Of a stretch of 64,000 nt of DNA, positions 34,898 through 46,171 are shown one piece after another. The notes under the pieces are model-generated. The model was not told the origin of the DNA. It did no database searches and worked only from the letters and a program-made list of their open reading frames with translations. The DNA lies in the NCBI RefSeq assembly GCF_019097595.1, contig NC_080710.1, positions 12,391,280 through 12,455,279 on the forward strand, written 5' to 3'. The number at the start of each line of letters is the position of its first letter. Position 1 is the first letter of the stretch. This DNA comes from Hemibagrus wyckioides. Taxonomy: Eukaryota; Chordata; Actinopteri; Siluriformes; Bagridae. Position numbers and translations under genes: made by a program.

Positions 34898-35676
34898 AAA
34901 AGACAGAAGAGAAAAAAATATCAAGATCGACGGGACAAACAAAACAGTCACGAGGTGCTGCTTCCTATCACTGCTACATTTCTAGTTGTGTACACACAGA
35001 GGGAAACAGTGCTTCATGATTACTTGCTAACATTACAACACATAGTTTGCTCAGAAAACAGGCATTGGCTTCCTTTTTTCATTTACAGCACGTGAGTACT
35101 TTTGTTACTGTTTGGGGGGAAAACTGAGTCACACATTGGAAGGCTGTGCTCAGGTTTAATGAGTCAGTGAATGTTTCATTAGTAATATGAAGGGGTTTTT
35201 TTTGCCTTGAAAAGAAAACGCTCTTCCTCCTGCAGGAGTGAGTGTGGAAAACTGCACAGAAACACTGCATTTGATGCAAGCACCAGGCAGTAACCAAAGC
35301 CATCTGAAGCACTCTGAATGACAACATTTACTATAATGTGGTATGAAGAACAAAGGGCTAGGGTTTTTTTTTTCCTATTACAAAGCCAGTATTATGTTTT
35401 GTTCTGGCTTGTCAACACTCCGAAAAGGAAGTCTGTCCTCTTCACATAAATACTGAAACAGTCTTGAAAGGAAGACGAGCAGAGCGTCCGTTCTTGGTGG
35501 AAAGCGCTGCGAAAACGAGCAAAAAGGCACTTAAATCGATACAAAACAAGCAGGATACAGTTCTTTTCCTCACGTTTTGGAGTGTAAAGTCTTTCCCTGT
35601 AATGCAGAAACGAGTGCTGTGCTCTTTTCCTCATTAGGGTCCATTGTTGTCCATCTTTCAGGCCAATGAACTGAAT

Positions 35677-38600
35677 TCAGACCATGGTAATACCTTGATC
35701 AGGGGAACTTTGGAGTGCTTTGGCTACATCGTGTCGTTCGATGTTGCTCAGTGCAGTGGACAGCTGCTCGAGTGTTGCGCTGTCCTGTTGCGCCCAGTCA
35801 GTGAGCAGCGTGTGGATGGGGTCCTCGCCACGGCCGAACATGTCCACGCGCTCCTGCTCGTAACCCAACATGGTGGCCAGCTGCCTCCAGTTCCGGCTTC
35901 CACCCTCACCCAGGAGCTTCTCCACCTCCTCCTGCCTGTGAGGGGGCAGGTTAATGTAGCGCGAGTCCTGCTTGCTGTCTTGCTTAATGCCTGCGAAGAA
36001 GATTAAAGTGTTGGCTCAGCATTTGGGCATCCTGCCTGGACGTGTCGCTGGTAACGGTGTAATGTACATGGAGGTGTGGAAGTGATGTGAATCTGCTGTG
36101 CTTACCTTTGCTCGGCTGGCTCTCCTGCAGGCTGTGAGAGTCGAGAAACACGCCGCTGTCGCTGTGTAGCTTCTCGCCCTCAACCACGTTGTTCAGCTCC
36201 GCAGCTCTGGCTTTCCCCAGAGCCGCCTTCTGCTGGAAGGATTTCCAGCTGATACACACAGACATGTTTATTAGATTATTACACACAGCAGTCAGCCAAT
36301 TGAGTTCTGATAAAACTGAATAAATCTATAGCCACTGACAGGTAATCAATCCACATCTTTAAGTGTAATGTTGTGGTGTTGCATTATGGTAAAATCTCAT
36401 CATCAGGCTCCTCACCACTTGTAGGCGACGTAGATCAGAAGTCCCAGCACCACGGCGGCCAGCACAGACACATAGATCAGAATGTTGTTGCCTCCCTTAT
36501 GGTGCTCAGAGCTAAGGTCTGGAGCTTCAGATCCTGTCACCATTCTGTTCTTCTTCTCCTCGTCAGGCAAAACGGGTCGGCGTGGATACTCCCACGGCCC
36601 CTCGGAACCATTTCTCGAAAAGATGTGTAGCTCCCGATCTGCAGGCACAGAAATCAGAAGATATTTCCAGTTTCAACACAGGATTTTTTAGATCTGTACA
36701 CTTTCCATCATTCTGTTCGGATCAACAGCATAGCAAATAAATCTGTTCAGAGTTTGTTTATAGATTTGTGCGAATGACATGACGTGTTGGTTTTCTCTCT
36801 TCCCCCCAAAAAATCATCACTGTATTCTACTGCTTTAAAAGCTTAATAACATGTTTATTAATAGTGACGGAAACAACATCTGGTCTCAGGCAGAGATGGA
36901 AGCTATAAAGAATTCCAACAGCCACATTAAGAGGAGTGAGCTGACACTCTTGTTACACACACACACACAAGATAGGAATCTGAGCAACACATGGCTTGAG
37001 ACCGCCAGCGTGCCAGGCGAGACTGGAGTACCAGGTTGTAAGCTGAAACGTAAGGAAGGAACAACAAAAGACAAATCTCTGTCAGCAAACCTTCATGGGT
37101 CTACCATAGTGGAAATCCCCTCCAACCAAATGAATACTTCTCACACACACACCCTTGTGGGATCACTAAACACAGATCAAACATTGTTGCCTTGCCCTGA
37201 TTAGGTAAGTGTGTTATCTCATGTTATGGTTGTGTAAAAGTGAGAGAGAGGACCAGTGTGGGTCAAGCTACCTTAAAGCCTGTTAACCAACTTAACACTT
37301 GACCATCTCACGTTCCACACGTCGGAAAGTTGGAGTAGGTGTCTGCTCTGAGGCACAATGTCAAACTAGTTTCACTCCTACAGAACCTTCACATAAACAT
37401 AATGATGAAGGTACTGCATCATGGGGACGGTTTTATTAACCCTATTAGAAAAGGTTTTATTTTCCCCTGATACACTCTATAAACTTTCTTTAATACATCA
37501 CTACAGCTTTCTTTGTTGATGTGCAGGGAACACAGAAGATGGTTTCCTTACTGCTCAAGTGTAAAACATTTCTCTCTCAGAGGTGCTGCTGTTAGCCACA
37601 TGTTCATTACACAGCAAACACACAGAGTACAGAGCACTAAACTCGAGGACATATCAGCAATTATAACTTAACTGATGCAATTAAAGCTGCAATTAGAGTT
37701 TAATCAGTCTTCCAGTCAAGGCCTTTAAACTATGAACAGTTGCAACTGCTTTGTGGTGTTGCTTTATATTTAGTAGCGTGTGAGCTGTAACCGTCATTTG
37801 CAACTTGGCTTGGCCTCTATAACCGACTCCACATGCAAATGGGAATTTTGTTTTGGCCGACCAAAAGCAAACGGCCAAAGAAAATGAACAGAAAAATAAA
37901 CGTGGCTCTGCTGTGAGCCAAATTAGAGCAGAACTTATAACAAATGGATTAATTGGTTATTCTGTAAGGCCAAGCACACACACACACACACACGTAGGGA
38001 CCACACAGACGTTAATGCTGCTCTGGGTTGGTTAACAATACGTCTTTTCATCAAATGATAATTCAATTTCATTTGTACAATGCTTTCAATAAGTGGCATT
38101 GTCGAAAAACAGCTTTACAGAAATATACAAAACCAAATGGTACATTTTAAATTCATCCCCAATAAGCAAGCCAGAGGTGTGACATTTTTGAGGATTTTAG
38201 AGGAACCAGACCCCAAAAGGAATTCATTCTCCTCTGGGTGACACCAGACCAGTGTGCTTATAAATCATTTCTCTTCTATAAATGTGAATTTCATTCTAGT
38301 TTTAACATGAAGTTTCATCAGGTTTCTCAGCGGTACTTTTCAGGGCTGTAATTTCAGTGAACTCCAATTTGCAACATGCACCACAGCCTACAAATATGTC
38401 TGCACCAGACTTCACTACCCACAACACACACACACTTCCCAGTTCATAATCACCTCCTATTGATCACACACACACACACACACACCTTTTCCCAGTCACA
38501 CTGTACTCACAGTCACAGACTTTCTTTCATTCAGCTCATCATGAAGTATAAACTCAGTCACACTCGGTCCTGATGTTACCAAGTCGTTTGATTCCTAATC

Positions 38601-39810
38601 TCCTGACCTGTGCCTATCTTGACTTTACCTGATGTTATGAATTTGTTTGCTGTTTCCTCATTATAACTGTCCTATAGAAGCTTCTTCGGGCAGTGGTTAG
38701 GCCTTTGGGCTGTTAAATGGAGGATCCGTGTTCAAGCCCCAGCACTGCCAATCTGCCAATGTTGGGCCTCTGAGCAAAACGGGGCCCTTTCTATTCCAGG
38801 GGTGCTGTAGTAGAAACTGACCCTGGGATCTGACCCCTAATTTCCAAAGCTGGGATATGTGAAGAAAGAATTTAACCTTGCTGAAATGTATATGTGGCAA
38901 ATAAAGGTTTCTATTCTATTCTTCCATGTATTTGCATCCTCTCCGTCTCTCATAATCTGACAGTACCATCCACAGCAGCCCCATCTATCTCTAGACAATA
39001 TAGATTTGGTGTGATAGTAAATGATAGTATAAACAGATTATTCTTCATATCATTTGCTACATTATTTTCTTTAGTAGTAAGTTTCTGTATTTCAAGATTT
39101 ATATATTGAATTCCAGTTACTGTTTTGTACTTGGTATTACTCTAACTACAATCCAAACACAACTTTCATGTTGTGAACATGAAACATGAACAATCCAAAC
39201 ACAACTCTCAGGCTGTGTGTGCATTATTACACTATTATATTAAAATAATGCCATGAAGTGAAGATTAATTATAATCATTTTATCTAAGGTTTGAGGATCA
39301 TGTACTCACCCATGCAGAGCGTGTCTGACCTGGCCTGGCACGGCCTGATCTCCACCTCATCCTCATTGCACTGGGAGCATGGCATGCAGGCCTTGATGGA
39401 GCTTTTATCCTCTGAGAAGGTGCCTGGACCACATGGTTGGCACACGGTGTTTCCTGTAGGGCTACACTCCCGCACTACACCCTCTCCTCGGCCGCACACG
39501 GCACACGGGGCACAGATAGTCTCGGTTTCATTCCGACCCTTCCACAGGAAGAAGCCCTGGCCGCAGTCGCAGTGGGTGTCTTGGGTGATGGTGCAGCGTG
39601 CCAGCTGGGGGATACCTAAAGGGCACTGCGAACACAGCAGGCACCTGGACAGTCCCTCAGAGTCTGAGAATGTCACACCTGTGATGTGGGAGAATCAATG
39701 AGTGCTTAAATATTATATATATGCTTAAATATTCACACAGCATATAGTGTTTACATGTACACGTCACTACACCATTTAAATTTATATGTATCAAGAAAAA
39801 GATCTCTCGA

Positions 39811-39846
<36 letters not shown>

Positions 39847-41140
39847 AAACCACGCAGCAGAATTTTAGCAAACAGGCACAAGAAATTATCCTAATTTTTC
39901 TCATTATAAAACTTATTTAGTTAGCTAAGCTTTAAGAAAACATAAATACTCTAAATGGACATGTTAAAAATGCAAAGGGGATGTTGGGTAAGGAGCCACT
40001 TATTTGGAAATCCAACTAAATGCCACTGGCTAAAAAAATGACTAAATAAAAATGAGTGCTGTTAAAGCTAATAAGTGTGGATTGTATGATACAAATCACA
40101 TAAACACATTCAAAAGCTAAACCTTTTATTACAATGTAAATGAGTTTCTAAAGGGTTTTATCATCCACACATACCATTTCGGAGTTGTATGAACACTCAC
40201 CCTCTTGGCATGGCTGGCATTTAGTGTTTTCTTGTGCACAACTGGATGCCACTCCTGTGCCTGTGGGACACAGACTGCAGCACTCACCCGAGGATGTAAA
40301 CTTCCCGCTAGAACACACATCACCTGCCACCACCTGCACAAACAGAAGCACATACACACTTACTGCTGAATGACAAATTAGAGGTTTCTGATACTACACG
40401 AGATGTTGGTGGAGAGCGGCACTAATAACAGCGCTACTATAAAAGAAACTTGATTTTTCTGACCAATAAATGAATCCACAATCCTTTTGGAAAGCGTCTG
40501 ATAAAAATGCTATTTGGTGGTTCTCTGGCACAAGCACATCAAAGGTTTTGAGCAGTCCAGTGAGTTAAGGGGGTTGTGTTGAGAACAATCAGTTGTTAGC
40601 AATGCAAATGAGAGGATCAATAGCCTCTTCTGAAGAACAACACCGGGGATCAGATAACCTTTTGGTGTGAGGCTTTTTATTTACACCAGAACCGCTTTCT
40701 GGGAACTTCACACTCGTCTGTCGCACTGGAAATGATGCATCTATAGAAACACTGTTTTCAAGACATCAGAATAAAACGTATGTGGTATTGAGTTAGTATA
40801 TATTTATACTACCTCAATACCATGTACGAACAAAGGCGAGAGCTGTCTTAGTGCTCGGACTTCCAGACAAGCAATTAAAAAGCCTTTGAGCAACACCATC
40901 AGCCTTCAACTTCTCAACTTTGTGCTTATAAGCCACTTTGGATAAAAGCATGTGCCACGAGACTAACTGTAAATATAAATGTACTATATCTAATCCTGCC
41001 TAAGTGTCGGTTCTGGCTGCAGTGATTGGCGTGAGTGGTCCTGAAACCTCTGGTAAGTCTCCAGCATGTCTTACTGTCTAACAGCTGTGACTGGCTTTAA
41101 TCAAACCCAGCCACACACAATGGAAAGAAGATATTAAAAC

Positions 41141-41184
<44 letters not shown>

Positions 41185-44100
41185 GGCAGGAAGTGAGAGA
41201 GAGAGAGAGAGGGAGAAGGGAGAGGTTCTGGGAGGAGGGTAAGGTCGCCCTGGCACTGTGGAACATTACACACATGGGCGTGAATGCAAATGGGACAAAA
41301 GAGACCCTGAGAAAACCACCCACTCCCAATTACAGGAAAAAATAAGGCGAAAATGAGCGCACAGGCCGTGGGTATGATGCAGAAACACCGCAGCTGTCCT
41401 CGCATGTGCTCTGAGGGAAGGATAGACAGTTGGGGAAGGGGAGGGGACATAGTTGCAGTCCTGAGGACAGGGTGTGGACAGACAAGGCAAGTCCAGCATG
41501 CAAATGTGTGCCTAGACCTTTGATGTGTCCACATTTCAGCTCTGCAGATGTGTGAGAAAAGGTCAGCACTGCACTGTTTGAAACGTGTGCTAGGTTTAAG
41601 GCAGACTGGCCTTTTCCCCTCCAGGGAGCTGACAAGAGCAAACAGATGTCTAACAACTAACCTCCTGCAAAGCGGGGGAAAAGCAAAACCTCAACAACCT
41701 CTCTGATGTCTCTCTCGCTCTCTCTGATCTCTGGGCAGCGTGTGCTGACCTGTCTAATGTGAACACACACACACACACACACACAAAAAGCTATACCCAC
41801 AGGCTAAAACTTGTTCCAGTCTACAGACTTGGCTCCACATTCCATAGTCATCATGGCAGACTTTAATAATCCGGCATTACAGTTAGAAAAGATGCAGAGC
41901 TGATTAAACTTCATTGAGGGAAAGAGAGCTATAATAACAGGATTTGGACTTCAGAATACAGTATGATAAAAACGTGCTTTCAGAATAAACCCTAATGCCG
42001 TGTTTGTAGGTTAAAAGGCAAAAATCTTACGTCTCCATACTACCCACCTGCCATATACTCCTTAAGATATCATAAGAATAACTAAAGCATAATAGAAAAG
42101 AGTAACAAAAGAAGAAACACCATAAGCTGTTTTAGGTCACACTGTAATGCCATATTAGGAAATTAAGGACCTTTTTAGTTTCCTAATATGGCATTAAATG
42201 TTGCCTACTCTATAAACTATGCTGGCACTAACAGTCTCTAAACACTGCAACTTAAATCAAACACCAGACGGTTAAACAGCAGCGGAATGACCACAGGCTC
42301 TGTGAGTGGACTTGGAGAAGTGGAGAGACGCATATGAAAGAAGTCCGTTAGCATGAAACAGGCTTGTACCTTTGATCCTGGGGTCTATCACCAAAGATTT
42401 TATCCTTTTGCACTGAGGGACTGTGGATAGGTCCCCTAGAGAGGGCACAGTTGTTCAGCACTAGCTTAAGAGGTTCCTGTTTCCACTAGTTTGCTAGCCA
42501 AGGACCACCAAAGATCAGCAAGGGCTTCAAAGCGAGCTCTGCCTCCCTTCACGGCTGTCCTGGTCACTCACACACACACATTCACACACAGACACACACA
42601 CACACATACACTACTGACGGGACTTGATGTATAGGCGCATGTGGAGTGTGTAAGGGATTAACGATAGACTTGAAATTTGAACACATGAGGCCACGTGAAG
42701 CTGGAGTTCAGTCAGAAAAATGGTTTTATAGTCACAGCTTCACACACAGGTGTCTGTCACAAACTAATGACTACAGATCAGCAGCAGGAAGAGGGTGGGG
42801 CAGTCTGTCATTTTAACAAATAATAAATCATGTAACAAAAAACAATAACTAAAACTGCAGGAGCTTCAATAACATACATGAAAACACCATATCCATCCAA
42901 ACAACCTTATCTAGTATTTTAGCTGTATATATATTATTAGTTTGCCTAAATGATACAAAACATTTTTTGTTGTACATATAAAATACAAAATGAAATAATG
43001 ATTTTATTATCAGAATTTATGACATGTCTAACATCAGCTTTTCCAAATCGGACCGGAAAAATCAGACACATTTTAAGTTTCATCCCTTTATTCAGGGGAC
43101 ATTAAACATCCCGCTAATCAAGCAGTCTCTCTCTCTCTTTTTCTCTCTGTTTCTCTCTCTCTCTCTCTCTTTCTCACTCCAATAAAACTTCAAGCTCATT
43201 TACAGACTTGTCAGTTAGAAGCTTGAGACCCCAAGCAGTCGCATCAAAGGAACCTGTTTGAGGAAGGGGGTGGTTGGAGTTCAGGAGGACCCCCCCCCCC
43301 CCATACACACACACACACACACACACATACCAAAGCCATGCAGCAAAACGGAAAGTCAAATTACTGAACTGCACACTCTCCCCCCTCAGCGTCCGCAGAC
43401 CAGGAGAAAATGAGGATAATTACTACACTCTGCATACACACAGCCTCAGCAATACTTAAGCTGTGGTTGCCTTTTCACCGAGTGCTGACTTGAGGGACAG
43501 ATATGGCACTGTCCTCATCCCTCCACACTCTTTCCATGCACGGAATAACACGCATCTGCCTTGCGATGACTTTATACCTAAAGCAAAAGCTAGCATGAGG
43601 AGCACAAGAACAGAGTCCACATTTGAAGACATACAGCATAACAATCTGATTAGATCATAGCTTTTCTTTTTTTTTCTGTTTCAAAGTTCTGCAGGATGCC
43701 ATGTTTTGAAACAGAGAATAAAGAGAGCATTTTTGTGGGAACGATTAGTTTAAGACGAGTGCCGGGACATCTGGCTTGTCTAAGGAAAACTTAAAGCCAG
43801 AGCCTGCATTAGGAATTCTCATGAACTGTTATTACGGCACAAATCTCTAACGGATATCAGAGTTTTAGGAGAGATTATGTGTGAAAAAGGACCAGAGAAC
43901 AAAGTTAAATAACACATTTCTAACCTAGTATAAAAAAATAGCATTAGATCTACAGCCAAAAGTAGTATTTTGGGGATGTATACTTTTCATTTTCACAGTT
44001 ATGAAAGGAAAAGCTGGCGATTCTGTAGTGTATCAGTTGCTCGTCCCGTTTTATTCTATATAAATGTTCAAATGTAACAGATCTTTAAAAATGGGGTTTT

Positions 44101-44229
44101 CAAGTGTATTATAATGTGTACATACAGTCTACAATCTAAAACACACACACACACAAATAAAATACACCTATTTGCCCGTGTAAATCTCAGTGAGACCTGT
44201 TGTGACTAAAATGTATTACTTAGACAGAC

Positions 44230-44286
<57 letters not shown>

Positions 44287-44899
44287 CTTTATTCATCCCA
44301 GTGGGAAATGTACTAATTATAATCTTTGTCTTTATTAATCATTAGTGTCATTGTTCTTCATCGTCATCATCATCATTAGCATCAATACAAATTATTATTA
44401 TTATTATTATTATTGTTGTTGTTGTTGTTGTTGTTGTTTACACAGCTATAGTCACGATTTCTTTGTTGGTAAAAGTTTCAAATCCAAACTCTAATCCTTA
44501 GCCCAGGAAAAAAATGTGAAGAATTCTGTTACAGCAATAGAAACCAGATTTTTGATAAGGATCAACTATGATAATGGTCATGAAACTGGATAAAGACCTC
44601 TTTACGCTTATTATTGCTCGCATTTAAACATTACAATTGAACTTTTCTTACAATTTAACTTGGGTAATGAATCTGTACAGTGTTACAGTTAAAAGGGGGG
44701 ACTGTAAAAAGTTAGTTATTAGTTAGATTTTATCAGAGGACATACTTGTAAGCAGAAGTGAAACTGGAAAAGCGAAGCTTGCGTGTTTGAGGGGAAAAAA
44801 AGCAGTTATTACCGCTTATAACGCTGCTGTTCGACTCACCTTCAGGTTCAGGGCTGTGATGTGGAGGGAAAGAGAGAGCACTGCAGCCACAAACTTCAT
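35677..44899 (-). CDS. nradd: p75NTR-like death-domain receptor (NRH1 type, 6 exons, 413 aa)
   Basis: Exons from the right: 44840-44899 (signal peptide), 40201-40333, 39310-39678, 36416-36638, 36106-36248, 35677-35990; 1242 nt in phase. It is a single-pass type I membrane receptor of the TNFR superfamily. Residues 1-20 are a hydrophobic signal peptide (MKFVAAVLSLSLHITAL). Residues 25-187 hold four cysteine-rich repeats with an N-glycosylation site (NET). The transmembrane helix is near 240-260 (LIYVSVLAAVVLGLLIYVAY). The juxtamembrane part has the p75NTR motif GEKLHSDSG. A death domain fills about 326-405 (NWRQLATMLGYEQERVDMF, LLTDWAQQDSATL). It would bind neurotrophins or pro-forms, or partner Trk or p75 chains. 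Position between setd2 and nbeal2 matches mammalian NRADD. Mammalian NRADD lacks the cysteine-rich repeats and human NRADD is a pseudogene; this fish gene is full length. ngfr is the main alternative, less likely on map position. Intron 1 (4.5 kb) holds only repeats. Confidence 0.9.
38055..38260 (-). repeat. Fish interspersed repeat, reverse copy
   Basis: Reads in reverse as a common teleost repeat (CTGTAAAGCTGTTTTTCGAC, CATTGTACAAATGAAATTG). A forward copy of the same type is at 45595-45820. Confidence 0.5.
38688..38915 (+). mobile_element. tRNA-derived SINE
   Basis: Begins with GGGCAGTGGTTAGGCCTTTG, has a B-box-like GTGTTCAAGCCCC, and ends in a body with TGGGATATGTGAAGAAAGAA and a TGGCAAATAAAGG tail. 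Lies between nradd exons 3 and 4. Related copies at 45425-45590 and 58525-58745. Confidence 0.75.
39808..39848. repeat. (GAAA)n microsatellite
   Basis: About ten GAAA units in an nradd intron. Confidence 0.9.
40920..40970 (+). repeat. SINE 3'-tail fragment
   Basis: AAGCCACTTTGGATAAAAGC is the conserved tail shared by fish V-type SINEs. The 5' part is lost. A similar tail stands at 49940-49985. Confidence 0.5.
41143..41215. repeat. (GA)n microsatellite in nradd intron 1
   Basis: Two GA runs separated by about 20 bp. The frames that cross it are repeats only. Confidence 0.9.
42145..42196. repeat. Perfect hairpin, 18-bp arms
   Basis: Left arm 42145-42162 (TAATGCCATATTAGGAAA), 16-nt loop, right arm 42179-42196 as its exact reverse complement. 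Located in intron 1 of nradd. It could be a tiny foldback element; nothing codes. Confidence 0.85.
44222..44310. repeat. (GATA)n microsatellite with a retroelement tail
   Basis: About 15 GATA units followed by ACTTTATTCATCCCAGTGGG, the usual 3' end of a fish LINE. (ATT)n and (GTT)n runs follow at about 44393-44439. Confidence 0.8.
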
Positions 44900-44929
44900 C
44901 TCTGACTTCTGCTTACACGCTCGCAGGAA

Positions 44930-44930
<1 letters not shown>

Positions 44931-44965
<35 letters not shown>

Positions 44966-44967
44966 CG
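44931..44967. repeat. (TG)n(CG)n tract in the nradd 5' leader
   Basis: TG repeats run into CGCGCGTGCG about 30-70 nt upstream of the nradd start codon. On the transcript it reads as CG then CA repeats. An alternating purine-pyrimidine tract of this kind can adopt Z-DNA. Confidence 0.85.
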
Positions 44968-45039
44968 TAAAAAGCTACTTGCAGATGCTCCAAAAACACA
45001 CTCTAAACTCTCTAGGCTATTTCTGTAAACGCTCTACTC

Positions 45040-45300
45040 TATGAAAATGGGCGCATAAATAAGGAATAATCCCAGTTTCGTTTCCTGTTGGGGTTTAGTT
45101 TGTTGTCCGTGAGCTGGACACACTCCGCTCCACGCGCACTTCCATCACAACACTGGAATCTGCGGCGAGCCGCTTAAGAGCCGCTTCGGAGTGCCGTCGT
45201 GACGTCACGACTCTCCTCGTTCCTGATTGGACAGACGGTAGCTCGCTAGATCGGGGAGACGGAACGATGAACGGGCAATGCTTGGACAGGGTTAGGGAGA
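45040..45300 (-). promoter_or_regulatory. nradd: Candidate nradd promoter
   Basis: A GC- and CpG-rich stretch (GCGGCGAGCCGCTT, GCCGTCGTGACGTCACGA) lies 150-400 bp upstream of the start codon. TGACGTCA at about 45199-45206 is a perfect CRE palindrome, the binding site of CREB/ATF factors. The promoter call is inference from position and composition. Confidence 0.5.
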
Positions 45301-45424
45301 GATTATTGTACTTAAATGGGTGAATGAATGAATTGCAGTTAGTGCTTCATTCTATCAGCAGCCGTAAGAGTGGGATAGTGTGACGAATGAGATGTTGTGC
45401 TTCTTTTTCTTCTACTTCTTCTTT

Positions 45425-45590
45425 AGCATTAGTGGTTAAAGCTCTGGGTTGCTGATCAGTAGGTTGAGGGTTCAAGCTACAGCACTGCCAATGTCCTGAG
45501 CAAGGCCCTTAAACCTCTCTGCACCATGGATGCTGTATCAAAGATGTGCTCTGATTCGAACAAGCTGGAATATGTAAAGACTATGGCACT
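45425..45590 (+). mobile_element. tRNA-derived SINE
   Basis: A-box-like TTAGTGGTTAAAGCTCTGG and B-box-like GGTTCAAGCTACAG, then a body with CCTGAGCAAGGCCCTTAAAC. It is followed directly by another repeat at 45595. Confidence 0.75.
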
Positions 45591-45594
45591 ATTC

Positions 45595-45820
45595 GGTGTC
45601 ACCCAAAGGAGGGCTAGTTCCACTTTGGAGTCAAGGTTTCTTCATTAGATCATCTCAAGGAGTTTTCCTTGCCACCATTGCCTTTGTCATGCTCATTAAG
45701 ATTAAATATAATTTGAAATCTGTAATTTCTTTTATTCTTTTATTTATTTTTATATTCATGTTAAGCTGCTTTGCCACAATGTACATTGTTAAAAGCACTA
45801 TACAAATAAAATAAAAATAA
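45595..45820 (+). repeat. Fish interspersed repeat, forward copy
   Basis: Phrases TCAAGGTTTCTTCATTAGAT, AGTTTTCCTTGCCACCATTG and AAAAGCACTATACAAATAAA mark a widespread teleost repeat. (GAT)n follows at 45826-45848. Confidence 0.6.
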
Positions 45821-45980
45821 AATCTGATGATGATGATGATGATGATGAGGATGTGAATCACCTGATTCACATGTCAAACGTACACGTGGATTTTAGACAT
45901 CACATGTTTTGCACACCCTTCACACGACTTTTCATGTCATTTCACAACATGATTAATTTATTTCTTCATTCATTATTATG

Positions 45981-45982
<2 letters not shown>

Positions 45983-46064
<82 letters not shown>
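45983..46064. repeat. (TA)n microsatellite
   Basis: About 40 TA units between the nradd promoter and nbeal2. Confidence 0.95.
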
Positions 46065-46067
<3 letters not shown>

Positions 46068-46140
46068 GATTTTCTCACAAGAATAATTCATTTCTTTTTC
46101 GCACATTATCCAAGACTCTTCACATGAGGTTACATGTGTG

Positions 46141-46171
46141 TTCTACGTTATGTCCAGGACATAACGTAGAA
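46141..46171. repeat. Perfect 31-bp palindrome
   Basis: Fifteen-base arms (TTCTACGTTATGTCC and its exact complement) around a single A. The flanks (45850-46220) have many scattered CACATG and TCACATG words. From 46.3 to 50.1 kb I see no gene. Confidence 0.9.

Noticed and set aside
35677..44899. Calling the death-domain receptor ngfr
   Set aside because: The domains fit both, but the setd2-nradd-nbeal2 order is the NRADD location, so nradd is preferred.
45853..46068. 71-codon frame ending in YIYI repeats
   Set aside because: Caused by the (TA)n repeat.
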